DNA of 64,000 bases from Azospirillum sp. TSH100. Lineage in GTDB: Bacteria; Pseudomonadota; Alphaproteobacteria; Azospirillales; Azospirillaceae. The stretch is from assembly GCF_004923295.1 (NCBI RefSeq), contig NZ_CP039634.1, forward strand, positions 1,950,001 through 2,014,000, in the 5' to 3' direction. This document shows positions 29,567 to 38,261 of the stretch, one piece after another. The position numbers and the translations under genes were made by a program. The notes below the pieces were generated by a model. It saw nothing but the letters and a program-made list of their open reading frames with translations. It was not told the DNA's origin and searched no databases. Within the stretch, counting starts at the first letter, position 1, and each line of letters opens with the position of its first letter.

Positions 29567-30622
29567 ATGACCCAGTCTCTCCCTTCATCCGTCGTCCTGT
29601 CCGGCATCACCCATCGCTATGGGCAGCTGACAGCGGTCGATGACGTCTCGCTGTCGGTGGCACCGAAGGAGGTGGTGTGTATCGTCGGCCCGTCCGGCTG
29701 CGGCAAGTCGACCCTGCTGCGCCTGATCAGTGGATTGGAGACGGTCCAGAAGGGAGAGATCGCGGTGGACGGGCAGGCGCTCGCCACCGCGGGCCGGTCG
29801 CTCCCGCCGGAAAAGCGGCCGGTCGGCATGATGTTCCAGGACTTTGCGCTGTTCCCGCACCTGACGGTGGCCGGAAACATCGCCTTCGGCCAGACCGACC
29901 GTCCGCGTGCCGAACGCAGGCGCCGGGTGGCGGAGCTGCTGGAGACGATGGCGCTGACCCGCTATGCCGACGCCTATCCGCACACCCTGTCGGGCGGTCA
30001 GCAGCAGCGGGTGGCGCTGGCCCGAGCCATGGCGCGTGACCCCAAGGTCCTTCTGCTCGACGAGCCGTTCTCGGCGCTGGATGAGCAGCTTCGCCGCTCG
30101 GTGCGGGAAGAGGTGGTGCGGATCATCCGCGCCAGCGGCATCGCCACCATCGTCGTCACCCACGACCCGGAGGAGGCGATGGAGATGGGCAACCGCGTTG
30201 TGGTGATGGAGGCCGGACGCATCGTCCAGGCCGACACGCCGGTGACCCTCTACCGGCGCCCGGCCAACAGCTTCGTCGCCCGCCTGTTCGGCGAGGTGAA
30301 CCGTTTTGAGGCGACGGTGCGCGACGGCCAGATCGTCACGCCGCTCGGCCGGATCCCGGCGCCCGGTCTGTCTGGCGGCACCAGGGTCGAGGTTGCCTGC
30401 CGGGTGGAGGATCTTGAACTGGTACCGCTCGGCGCCCGGCCCGACGCCGTTCCGGTGCGGGTGCGGCATTCCAGCTTTTTGGGGCCGGCGACGCGGGTCT
30501 GTCTGGATCTGGGTGGCTCTGAGGTCCACGCGCGCCTGCCGGGGCATGTGGACGTGCGCGCGGGAGAAGAGCTGTCCGCCGCGATGGCGGCCGAGCGGGT
30601 GATGGTGTTTCCGGCGGGGTGA
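29567..30622 (+). CDS. Fe3+ ABC transporter ATP-binding protein
   Basis: A 351-residue ATPase of the FbpC/AfuC (iron, sulfate, polyamine) group. Walker A GPSGCGKST lies at 41-49, signature LSGGQQQRVALARA at about 140, Walker B VLLLDEPFSALDE after it, then a His switch in IVVTHDPEEAM. A C-terminal regulatory TOBE domain occupies about 240-351. It sits 2 nt downstream of the binding-protein gene and should energise iron uptake with that protein. The membrane partner is probably the FbpB-like permease encoded 6 kb away on the minus strand. Confidence 0.93.
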   Translation: MTQSLPSSVVLSGITHRYGQLTAVDDVSLSVAPKEVVCIVGPSGCGKSTLLRLISGLETVQKGEIAVDGQALATAGRSLPPEKRPVGMMFQDFALFPHLTVAGNIAFGQTDRPRAERRRRVAELLETMALTRYADAYPHTLSGGQQQRVALARAMARDPKVLLLDEPFSALDEQLRRSVREEVVRIIRASGIATIVVTHDPEEAMEMGNRVVVMEAGRIVQADTPVTLYRRPANSFVARLFGEVNRFEATVRDGQIVTPLGRIPAPGLSGGTRVEVACRVEDLELVPLGARPDAVPVRVRHSSFLGPATRVCLDLGGSEVHARLPGHVDVRAGEELSAAMAAERVMVFPAG

Positions 30623-30643
30623 GGCGGAGTCAAGCGGAACGCC

Positions 30644-32431
30644 TTACGCTCCCGCCCGCACCTCGTCCTCGCCGAACTGCAGCCGGCACAGCCGGGCATA
30701 GGCGCCGTCGGCGGCCAGAAGCGCCTCGTGCGTGCCCTGCTCGATGATGCGACCGCCTTCCATCACCACGATGCGGTCGGCATTGCGCACGGTCGCCAGC
30801 CGGTGGGCGATCACCAGCGTGGTGCGCCCCTCGGTCAGCCGCTCCAGCGCCGCCTGCACCAGACGTTCCGACTCGCTGTCCAATGCGCTGGTCGCCTCGT
30901 CCAGCAGCAGGATCGGCGCGTCCTTCAGGAAGGCGCGTGCCAGCGCCAGACGCTGGCGTTCGCCGCCCGACAGCTTGACGCCGCGGTCGCCGATCACCGT
31001 GTCGTAACCCTCCGGCAGCTTCGACACGAAGTCGTGGGCGGCCGCGGCCTTGGCGGCGGCGATCACGTTGTCCATGTCGGCGTCGAGACGGCCGAAGCAG
31101 ATGTTCGCCCGCACCGTGTCGTTGAACAGCACGGTATCCTGGCTGACGATCGACACGGCACCGCGCAGGCTGCGCATCGTGGCGCCGCGGACATCCTGGC
31201 CATCGATCAGCACCTCGCCCCCCGTCACGTCGTAGAGGCGCGGGATGAGGTTGAAGACGGTGGACTTGCCGGCGCCGCTGCGTCCGACCAGCGCCACCGT
31301 GCTGCCGGCCGGAACGTCGAGGTCGATGCCCTTCAGGGTGTCGGCACCGGCCTCATAGGAGAATTGGACGTCGCGCAGAGCGACGGCGCCCTCGGTCACC
31401 GCCAGCGGCTTGGCGTCCGGCTGCTCGACGATGGTCGGCTGCTGGTCCAGCAGTTCGAAGATGCGCTGCGCGGCGGCCAGCCCTTCCTGCAGAGCGGCGT
31501 TCAGCGTACCGATGGCGCGCACCGGCTGGGCCGCCATCAACAGCGCTCCGACGAAGCCGGAAAAGGCGCCGACCGATCCTTCGCCCAACGTCATGCGATA
31601 GCCGGCGAAGGCGATCACTCCCGCCACCGCGACGCCGCCCAGCACCTCCATCATCGGGTCGATGCGCGAACGGGCGCGCACCGCCTTCATGGTCAGCAGG
31701 TAGTTGTCGTGGAATGCGCGACCGGCGCGGGCGCGCTCATAGTCTTCGAGGTTGTAGGTCTTGACCATGCGCGCGCCCGACAGGCTTTCGGTCAGCAGCG
31801 AGGTCATGTCGCCCATCTGCGCCTGGGTATCGCGGGAGACGCGGCGCAGGCGCTTGCCGATGCGCACGATCGGCACGGCGGCGATGGGATAGATGATGAA
31901 GACGATCAGCGACAGCAGCCAGTCGAGATAGAACATCGACCCGACCAGCGCGATCACCGTCAGGATGTCGCGCACCAGCCCGGTCAGCGTGCGGCTCAGC
32001 GCGTTGCGGATCAGGTCGACGTCGTTGATGAAGCGCGAGGTCAGCGACCCGGTCGGCGTTGCGTGCAGTTGGGCCATGTCGGCCGTTTGCAGATGGGCGA
32101 ACATCGCCAGCCGGATGTCGGCGATGATGCGCTGGACGATGTCGCTGGTCACCACCGTCTGGGAATAGAGCGATACGCCCTTGATGATCGTCACCGCGAC
32201 GATGGCGAGCGGGATCACCAGCAGCATGCCGCGGTCCTGGGCGGAAAACATGGCATAGGACTGGTCGATCAGCAGCGGATAGGCGCCGGTGGTCGCCGCC
32301 ACCACTGCCATCAGCACGAAGGACAGCAGCAGCTTGCCGCGATAGGGGCGGACCCATTCGCGCCACATCCGGGCCGCCAGCCGTTCGGTCGCCGCATCCA
32401 GGCGCAGGGGCTTGCCGCTCTTGTTCGTCAC
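30644..32431 (-). CDS. ABC exporter (MsbA-like, fused membrane and ATPase domains)
   Basis: A 595-residue half-transporter: six transmembrane helices (about 35-320) then a nucleotide-binding domain with Walker A GRSGAGKST, signature LSGGERQRLALARAF and Walker B ILLLDEATSALDSESE. It works as a homodimer in the inner membrane. The family includes lipid A flippase MsbA and multidrug exporters; substrate cannot be decided from sequence. The start is GTG at 32431. It converges with the iron ATPase gene (21-nt gap) and diverges from the patatin gene. Confidence 0.9.
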   Translation of the reverse strand: MTNKSGKPLRLDAATERLAARMWREWVRPYRGKLLLSFVLMAVVAATTGAYPLLIDQSYAMFSAQDRGMLLVIPLAIVAVTIIKGVSLYSQTVVTSDIVQRIIADIRLAMFAHLQTADMAQLHATPTGSLTSRFINDVDLIRNALSRTLTGLVRDILTVIALVGSMFYLDWLLSLIVFIIYPIAAVPIVRIGKRLRRVSRDTQAQMGDMTSLLTESLSGARMVKTYNLEDYERARAGRAFHDNYLLTMKAVRARSRIDPMMEVLGGVAVAGVIAFAGYRMTLGEGSVGAFSGFVGALLMAAQPVRAIGTLNAALQEGLAAAQRIFELLDQQPTIVEQPDAKPLAVTEGAVALRDVQFSYEAGADTLKGIDLDVPAGSTVALVGRSGAGKSTVFNLIPRLYDVTGGEVLIDGQDVRGATMRSLRGAVSIVSQDTVLFNDTVRANICFGRLDADMDNVIAAAKAAAAHDFVSKLPEGYDTVIGDRGVKLSGGERQRLALARAFLKDAPILLLDEATSALDSESERLVQAALERLTEGRTTLVIAHRLATVRNADRIVVMEGGRIIEQGTHEALLAADGAYARLCRLQFGEDEVRAGA

Positions 32432-32622
32432 GCTCGCATCCGATCTTTGGTCCGAGGGGCTCTTGTCCGATGAGGATGGCTTAGCCCATGGGCTTCGGCT
32501 TTGTCCACCGGTCGGCGCGATGGCTCCTGCGCTGGTTACAGGCTTCGTTTACCGGTTCCGTGCGAGGTTGCTGATGATCGGGGCGGTGAACAACGTGCCG
32601 CCGGGGAAGAGGGAGAAGGCGC

Positions 32623-33630
32623 ATGCCGAACGGATTTGGCCCCACTGGCGGACTGAACGGCGGCTCACGGCGCCCGCGCGTCGGCTTGGCGCTGGGCGGC
32701 GGGGTCGCGCGCGGCTGGGCGCATATCGGGGTGCTGCGGGCTCTGAAGCGCTATGGCATCGAGGCCGACATCGTCTGCGGCTCCTCGGTCGGGGCGCTGG
32801 TCGGCGGCGTCCATCTGGCCGGCAAGCTCGACACGCTGGAAGAGTGGGTGCGCACGCTGACCCGCATGAAGATCGTCGGCTATCTGGATTTGCGGCTGCG
32901 CCAGGGCGGGGGGCTGATCGGTGGCGACCGGCTGCTGGCGGAGCTGCGCCTGCATCTGGGCGACGTGCGGATCGAGGAGCTGCCCTGCCCCTACGCCGCC
33001 GTCACCACCGATCTGGTGACAGGGCACGAAGTGTGGTTGCAACGGGGCGAGCTGGTTGACGCGATGCGGGCGTCCTTCTCGCTGCCGGGGGTGTTTCCGC
33101 CGGTGTCGATCGACGGGCGGTGGATGATCGACGGTGCGCTGGTCAACCCGGTGCCGGTGTCGGCTTGCCGGGCGCTGGGCGCGCAGATGGTGATTGCCGT
33201 CAATCTGGCCGGCGACATCCTGGGCAAGGCGCGCAAGCCGGGTGCCAGCGTGCCGACCGCCGCCGGCTTCGACCTGTTGCGGCTGGTCGAGGACGAGACG
33301 CCGGACCATCGCCCGCCGAGCGGCATCGGCGCCCTGACGCGCCGCATCTTCCGCCGCGACTATGAGGGGCCGAGCCTGTTCGGTGTGATGGTCTCGTCGC
33401 TGGGCATCGTCACCGACCGCATCACCCGGTCGCGGTTGGCCGGCGATCCGCCGGACGTGCACATCGTGCCGCGGCTGGGCCATATCGGGCTGACCGAGTT
33501 CGACCGTGCCGACGACTGCATCCGCGAAGGCGAGGCGGCGGTGGAGCGCGTCCTGCCGGACCTGCACGACGCGCTCGCCGTCTTCGCGACCGGCCCGCGG
33601 GAATCGACACGGGCGCCTTTGCGGGACTGA
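32623..33630 (+). CDS. Patatin-like phospholipase (RssA/NTE group)
   Basis: A 335-residue serine hydrolase of the patatin family. The oxyanion loop is GLALGGGVARGWAHIG, the nucleophile elbow GSSVG with Ser55, and the dyad aspartate lies in the DGA motif of WMIDGALVNPVP. This set fits RssA/YchK-type bacterial phospholipases, predicted to cleave acyl chains from phospholipids on the cytoplasmic side. No signal peptide is seen. The ATG at 32623 has GGGAGAAGG upstream at good spacing. It is divergent from the ABC exporter; both may act on membrane lipids, but that is only proximity. Confidence 0.92.
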   Translation: MPNGFGPTGGLNGGSRRPRVGLALGGGVARGWAHIGVLRALKRYGIEADIVCGSSVGALVGGVHLAGKLDTLEEWVRTLTRMKIVGYLDLRLRQGGGLIGGDRLLAELRLHLGDVRIEELPCPYAAVTTDLVTGHEVWLQRGELVDAMRASFSLPGVFPPVSIDGRWMIDGALVNPVPVSACRALGAQMVIAVNLAGDILGKARKPGASVPTAAGFDLLRLVEDETPDHRPPSGIGALTRRIFRRDYEGPSLFGVMVSSLGIVTDRITRSRLAGDPPDVHIVPRLGHIGLTEFDRADDCIREGEAAVERVLPDLHDALAVFATGPRESTRAPLRD

Positions 33631-33638
33631 CAGGCTTC

Positions 33639-33821
33639 TTAGTGGTCGATGGCGGTGCCCAGCGCCGCCCCGCCCAGGCCGCCGATCACGGCACCGCGGG
33701 TGCCGTCCACCGCATAACCGCCAGCGGCGCCGGCCGCACCACCGACCACGCCGCCGGTCGAGCAGGCGGCCAGGGAAAGAAGCGCGAACGCCGCACCGAT
33801 CAGACGAAAACGGGACATCAT
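33639..33821 (-). CDS. Glycine-zipper lipoprotein
   Basis: A 60-residue lipoprotein precursor: signal peptide with lipobox LAAC, then a glycine-zipper segment (GGVVGGAAGAAGGYAVDG...GAVIGGLGGAALGTAI) able to insert in or associate with membranes. This resembles small YMGG/glycine-zipper proteins. GGAGGG lies 5 nt before the ATG at 33821. It is divergent from the next, larger glycine-zipper lipoprotein, with 161 nt between the starts. Confidence 0.85.
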   Translation of the reverse strand: MMSRFRLIGAAFALLSLAACSTGGVVGGAAGAAGGYAVDGTRGAVIGGLGGAALGTAIDH

Positions 33822-33982
33822 GCTACCCTCCACATGTTGACTGTTCGATGTCTAAACACGCGGGAGCGCATTTTGCTTCCATCCTCCCCTGATCTTTTGG
33901 TCCTGCCCCTTGGGAGGAACTTCTTCACCCCTTGAGCGTTCACCGGACTTTGACCGTTAAACGTTGACACGGGGGAGCCATC

Positions 33983-34486
33983 ATGCGGACCATCACCAAA
34001 AATCTGCGCGCCACCATGATCGCCGCCACTGCAGCGCTGTCGCTCGCCGCCTGCCAGACCGGCAATAGCGGGGGCGGCATCGGCGGCATGAACACGTCGG
34101 AGACCGTCGGCACGCTTGGCGGCGCCGTCGCCGGTGGCCTGCTCGGTTCGCGTTTCGGTGGCGGTGCGGGCAAGCTCGCGACCACCGCCATCGGCACGCT
34201 GGTGGGTGCCTATGCCGGCCAGCAGTTGGCCCGTCATTTCACCGCAGCCGACCAGAACCGGGCGTCGGATGCGGAGGAACGGGCGGTCGCCAACAACCAG
34301 ACCATCACCTGGAACAATCCGCAGTCCGGCAACAGCGGCACCATCCAGCCGGTGCGGACCTATCAGGGCACCGATGGACAGACCTGCCGCGACTACAACC
34401 ATACGGTCGTGATCGAGGGCAGGACCGAGGTTGCCCGCGGCACGGCCTGCCGTCAGGCTGACGGAAGCTGGAAGCTGGTATCGTAA
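33983..34486 (+). CDS. 17-kDa surface antigen-like glycine-zipper lipoprotein
   Basis: A 167-residue lipoprotein of the Rickettsia 17-kDa antigen type. Lipobox LAAC is followed by a glycine-zipper (TVGTLGGAVAGGLLGSRFGGG...IGTLVGAYAGQQLA) and a C-terminal beta domain (WNNPQSGNSGTIQPVRTY...QTCRDYNHTVVIEGRTEVARGTACR) with two cysteines. It is expected in the outer membrane, facing the periplasm or the surface. GGGGGAG lies about 5 nt before the ATG. Confidence 0.9.
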   Translation: MRTITKNLRATMIAATAALSLAACQTGNSGGGIGGMNTSETVGTLGGAVAGGLLGSRFGGGAGKLATTAIGTLVGAYAGQQLARHFTAADQNRASDAEERAVANNQTITWNNPQSGNSGTIQPVRTYQGTDGQTCRDYNHTVVIEGRTEVARGTACRQADGSWKLVS

Positions 34487-34605
34487 GCGTACAGCCTATC
34501 CGAATGACCGCCTCCGGGTCCTACTCCTTGCGGATGTGGGAGCTTGCCGTCAAAATCAAGGAGTTCCGCCAAATGGCGGCCTGACAAGAACGGCGCGCGG
34601 GGCTT

Positions 34606-36489
34606 ATGGAGGCGGTCAGCTACATCATCCTCATCGGATCAACCCTGCTGATCGTCAGCGTGCTGACCAGCTACCTCGCCTTGCGGGTCGGTGCGCCGTT
34701 GCTGCTGATCTTTCTCGGCATCGGCCTGCTGGCCGGTGAGGATGGGATCGGCCACATCTCCTTCAACGATGCCGGTTCCGCCTTCCTGATCGGGTCGATG
34801 GCGCTGGCGGTGATCCTGTTCGAGAGCGGGTTCGACACCAAGCTCGCCAGCTACAAGGCGGCGGCTTGGCCGGCGATGACGCTGGCGACCCTGGGGGTGG
34901 CCATCACCACCGGCGTGGTGGGAGTCGCCGCCCATTACCTGATGGGGCTGGGCTGGGGCGAGGCGCTGCTGGTGGGGGCGGCGTGCAGTTCCACCGATGC
35001 GGCGGCGGTCTTCTTCCTGCTGCGCGTCGGCGGCATCACTCTGCGTGACCGCGTCCGCTCCACCCTGGAGATCGAATCGGGCAGCAACGACCCGGTCGCC
35101 ATCATGCTGACCATCCTGCTGGTCGAGGCGGCGACCCATGGTCTGGCCTCTCCCATCGCGATCGTGGGGGAGCTGCTGCTGGCCTTCGCGCTGGGCGGGG
35201 TGATGGGGCTGGCCGGCGGCTGGCTGCTGGTGACCTTCATCAACAAGGCGAATTTCGAGGCCGGCCTGAACCCGGTGGTGACGCTGACCTTCGCCCTGTT
35301 CATCTTCGCCGTCACCAACGTCATGGGCGGCAGCGGCTATCTGGCGGTCTATGCCGCCGGCCTCTATGCCGGGAACGTCAAGCTGCGCGGCGCGCTGGAG
35401 CTGCGGCGTTTCCATTCCGGGCTGACCTGGCTCAGCCAGATCGTCATGTTCGTGATGCTGGGGCTGCTCGCCACGCCGCGGGAGTTCGCCGGCATGATCC
35501 TGCCGGCGCTCGGGGTGGCCTTCGTCCTGATCGTCGTCGCCCGTCCGGTTGCGGTGTGGATGTGCCTGCTGCCCTTCCGCTTCTCGGTGCGGGAGACCAG
35601 CTTCATCGCCTGGGTCGGCCTGCGCGGTGCGGTGTCGCTTCTGCTGGCGCTGGTTCCGGTGCTGGGCGAACTGGAGAACGGGCAGCTGATCTTCAACACC
35701 GCCTTCATCGTCGTGGTCGTCTCGCTGCTGGTGCAGGGTTGGACCATTGGCACGATGGCCCGCGCGCTGGAGTTGATCGTTCCGCCCCGCCGCGGCCCGG
35801 TGGAGCGCGTGGAACTGGAGCTTCCCGGTAACGCCGACCAGGAACTGGTCGCCTACACCGTCCACGCCAAGAGCCCGGCCGCCCGCGGGCAGCGCATGCC
35901 GCGCTGGGCCAAGCCGTCGCTGGTCATCCGATCGGGCGCCGTGGTGCCGCTGCACAAGGCGAAACCGCTTCAGCCCGGCGACCATATCTATCTGTTCACG
36001 CCGCAACACCGTTTGCCGCTGATCGACAAGCTCTATGGCGGCAGCCGGGCGCTCGACCAGAATGACCGTGAGTTCTACGGCGATCTGGTGCTGAGCCCCG
36101 ACGCGACGGTGGAGCAGATTGCCGAAATGTACGGCCTGCCTCTGTCGATGTCCAATGCCCGGCTGACACTGAGCGACCTGCTGCGCAACGAGTTCGGCGG
36201 CTCCTGCGAGCTGGGCGACCGGGTGCGTATGGGCGGGGTCGAGCTGATCGTCCGCGACATGGAGGACGACACCATCACCTCAGTCGGCATGGCGCTGGAG
36301 CCTGCCCGCGTCACCAGCCGGCGCCGGCCGCTCTACCAGCGGATCGCCGACATCGGCGGACGGCTGCATGGCTGGTGGAACGAGCATGCCTTCCGCCGCT
36401 GGAAGGAGCGGGAGAAGCTGCGGGCACGGCGCCCCGCCGATGCTCTGCCGGTGGCGGAGGCCAAGCACGAGGAACGGCTGGAAAGCTGA
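34606..36489 (+). CDS. K+/H+ antiporter, CvrA/NhaP2-type (CPA1)
   Basis: A 627-residue cation/proton antiporter. About twelve transmembrane helices of the Na+/H+ exchanger fold occupy residues 1-390; the ion-site block reads CSSTDAAAVFFLLR...LEIESGSNDPVAIMLTILL. A cytoplasmic TrkA-C (RCK-C) domain follows at about 400-480, then a CorC/HlyC-type domain at about 490-580 and a basic tail. This three-part layout is that of CvrA (YcgO, NhaP2), which expels K+ at low osmolarity or alkaline pH. The stop lies 2 nt from the stop of the convergent permease gene. Confidence 0.92.
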   Translation: MEAVSYIILIGSTLLIVSVLTSYLALRVGAPLLLIFLGIGLLAGEDGIGHISFNDAGSAFLIGSMALAVILFESGFDTKLASYKAAAWPAMTLATLGVAITTGVVGVAAHYLMGLGWGEALLVGAACSSTDAAAVFFLLRVGGITLRDRVRSTLEIESGSNDPVAIMLTILLVEAATHGLASPIAIVGELLLAFALGGVMGLAGGWLLVTFINKANFEAGLNPVVTLTFALFIFAVTNVMGGSGYLAVYAAGLYAGNVKLRGALELRRFHSGLTWLSQIVMFVMLGLLATPREFAGMILPALGVAFVLIVVARPVAVWMCLLPFRFSVRETSFIAWVGLRGAVSLLLALVPVLGELENGQLIFNTAFIVVVVSLLVQGWTIGTMARALELIVPPRRGPVERVELELPGNADQELVAYTVHAKSPAARGQRMPRWAKPSLVIRSGAVVPLHKAKPLQPGDHIYLFTPQHRLPLIDKLYGGSRALDQNDREFYGDLVLSPDATVEQIAEMYGLPLSMSNARLTLSDLLRNEFGGSCELGDRVRMGGVELIVRDMEDDTITSVGMALEPARVTSRRRPLYQRIADIGGRLHGWWNEHAFRRWKEREKLRARRPADALPVAEAKHEERLES

Positions 36490-36491
36490 CC

Positions 36492-38165
36492 TTAACCGCG
36501 GTGCCCCGGCCGCGACGTGGCGATGCTGCGGCTGAGATAGATCACCGGAGCCAGCCCGACCAGCACGATCACCAGGGCGGGCAGGGCGGCGTCGTCCAGC
36601 CGCTCGGTCGAGGCCATGCGGAAGGCCTCAATCGCCAAAGTGTCGAAGTTGAAGGGCCGCAGGATCATCGTCGCCGGCAGTTCCTTGGTGATGTCGACGA
36701 AGACCAGCATGGCGGCGCTGAGCAGGCTGGGGCGCAGCAGCGGCAGATGGACCCGGCGCAGCACCTGCAACGGCGTGTGGCCGAGCGAGCGTGCCGCCCC
36801 TTCCAGATTCGGGCCGATCTTGGCGAAGCCGGACTCAAGCGGGCCATAGGCGACGACGAAGAAGCGGATCAAGTAGCCATAGAGGATGCCGGCGATGGTG
36901 GTACCGAGGATCGCGCCCATCGGCCAGCCGGTCCAGTCGCGCGTGAGCCCGACGGTGATGAGGATGCCCACCGCGATCACCGTGCCCGGCGTGGCGTAGC
37001 CGAGCGAGGCGAGACGCGCCGCTCCGGTGGCAAGGCCGCTGCGGTCATGGCGCGCGCCGTGGATCACCGTCAGCGCCACTGCGACGACCAGCAGCGCGCC
37101 GCTGGCGCCGAGGATGAAGGTGTTCACCGTCAAGTCGGTGAAGCGGGCGAGCGTCAGCTCCGTGCCGCCGCGCAGGATCATGCGGATCAGCACCGCACCC
37201 GGCAGCAGGAAGCCGAACAGCACCGGCGTCAGGCAGACGATCCAGGCGACCATCGTGCCGCGCGCCGAGAGGCGCGGGGCGGGCAGGGCGCGGTAACGGC
37301 CGGTGGTCTGGTGGAACCGCATCCTGCCGCGCGACAGCCGCTCCAGCCCGACCAGCGCCAGAACCACCAGCAGCAGGACGGCGGCCAGCTGCGCCGCCGC
37401 AGCCGGATCCCCCAGCGCGAACCATGTCCGGTAAATGCCGACGGTGAAGGTGTCGATGCCGAAATAGCGGACCGCGCCGAAGTCGGCCAGCGTCTCCATC
37501 AGCGCATAGCCGACGCCGGCCACCAGGGCCGGACGAGCCAGCGGCAGGGCGACGCGGCGGAAGGCGCCGAATTGGGTGCAGCCCAGGGTGCGGCTGGCTT
37601 CCAGCACGCAGACCGACTGTTCGAGGAAGGCGGCGCGGGTCAGCACATAGACGTAGGGGTACAGCACCGACGACAGCACCAGCCCGGCGCCCCAGGCGGT
37701 GTGGATCTCCGGAAACCAATAGTCGCCACGGCGCCAACCGAAACTGGCGCGCAGGAAGGACTGCAGCGGCCCGGCATATTGCAGGAAGTCGGTGTAGGTG
37801 TAGGCCAGCACATAGGCCGGCATGGCCAGCGGCAGCAGCAGCAGCCATTGCAGGACCCCGCGCCCGCGGAAGTCGTGCATGGTGACGGTCCAGGCGCAGG
37901 CGACACCGGTCACCAGCGTGACGACACCGACGATGCCCAGCAGGATCAGCGTGTTGAGGATGTAGCCGGGAAGCACCGTCCGTGCCATGTGTCCCCACAG
38001 ATCAGTGGAGACGCCGGCGGACTGGACGAAGACGACAAGGATCGGCAGGGCGATCAGCAGCGCGAGGATCAGGGCGAACAGGCCGGTGAAGCCGATGCGT
38101 GCCCACAGCTGGCGGGGAGAGAAGGACGGGGAGCCGGGAGACTTCGCGTCGGTCGCCATCGCCAT
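36492..38165 (-). CDS. Fe3+ ABC transporter permease (FbpB-like, fused)
   Basis: A 557-residue permease with twelve predicted helices in two homologous halves, as in FbpB/AfuB. Each half ends with an EAA-type loop that contacts the ATPase: LEASRTLGCTQFGAFRRVALP and LEGAARSLGHTPLQVLRRVHLP. The block KELPATMILRPFNFDTLA near the C-terminus is typical of ferric-iron permeases. No binding protein or ATPase gene adjoins it. The likely partners are the genes at 28542-30622, opposite strand. The 96-nt gap to the typA stop contains the typA terminator. Confidence 0.93.
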   Translation of the reverse strand: MAMATDAKSPGSPSFSPRQLWARIGFTGLFALILALLIALPILVVFVQSAGVSTDLWGHMARTVLPGYILNTLILLGIVGVVTLVTGVACAWTVTMHDFRGRGVLQWLLLLPLAMPAYVLAYTYTDFLQYAGPLQSFLRASFGWRRGDYWFPEIHTAWGAGLVLSSVLYPYVYVLTRAAFLEQSVCVLEASRTLGCTQFGAFRRVALPLARPALVAGVGYALMETLADFGAVRYFGIDTFTVGIYRTWFALGDPAAAAQLAAVLLLVVLALVGLERLSRGRMRFHQTTGRYRALPAPRLSARGTMVAWIVCLTPVLFGFLLPGAVLIRMILRGGTELTLARFTDLTVNTFILGASGALLVVAVALTVIHGARHDRSGLATGAARLASLGYATPGTVIAVGILITVGLTRDWTGWPMGAILGTTIAGILYGYLIRFFVVAYGPLESGFAKIGPNLEGAARSLGHTPLQVLRRVHLPLLRPSLLSAAMLVFVDITKELPATMILRPFNFDTLAIEAFRMASTERLDDAALPALVIVLVGLAPVIYLSRSIATSRPGHRG

Positions 38166-38187
38166 GCAGAAACATCCTCGCAGTGGT

Positions 38188-38233
38188 TAAAAAGAAGGCG
38201 GCGCTTGCTCCCTGTCAGGGTGCAAACGCCGCC
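38188..38233 (-). terminator. Intrinsic terminator of typA
   Basis: A 12-bp stem (38197-38208 with 38222-38233, one wobble pair) is followed on the minus strand by TTCTTTTTAA. It lies 29 nt after the typA stop. Confidence 0.85.
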
Positions 38234-38261
38234 GGTACTCTAGCCTATATGCGAACCGTTA

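Noticed and set aside
34571..34584. Small hairpin CCGCCAAATGGCGG upstream of the K+/H+ antiporter gene
   Set aside because: The stem is only five pairs and no T-tract follows, so it is not supported as a terminator.
36375..38243. A 622-codon plus-strand frame opposite the iron permease
   Set aside because: Antisense composition (Gln/Asp/Gly/Arg) and no recognisable domain; the permease frame shows duplicated EAA loops.
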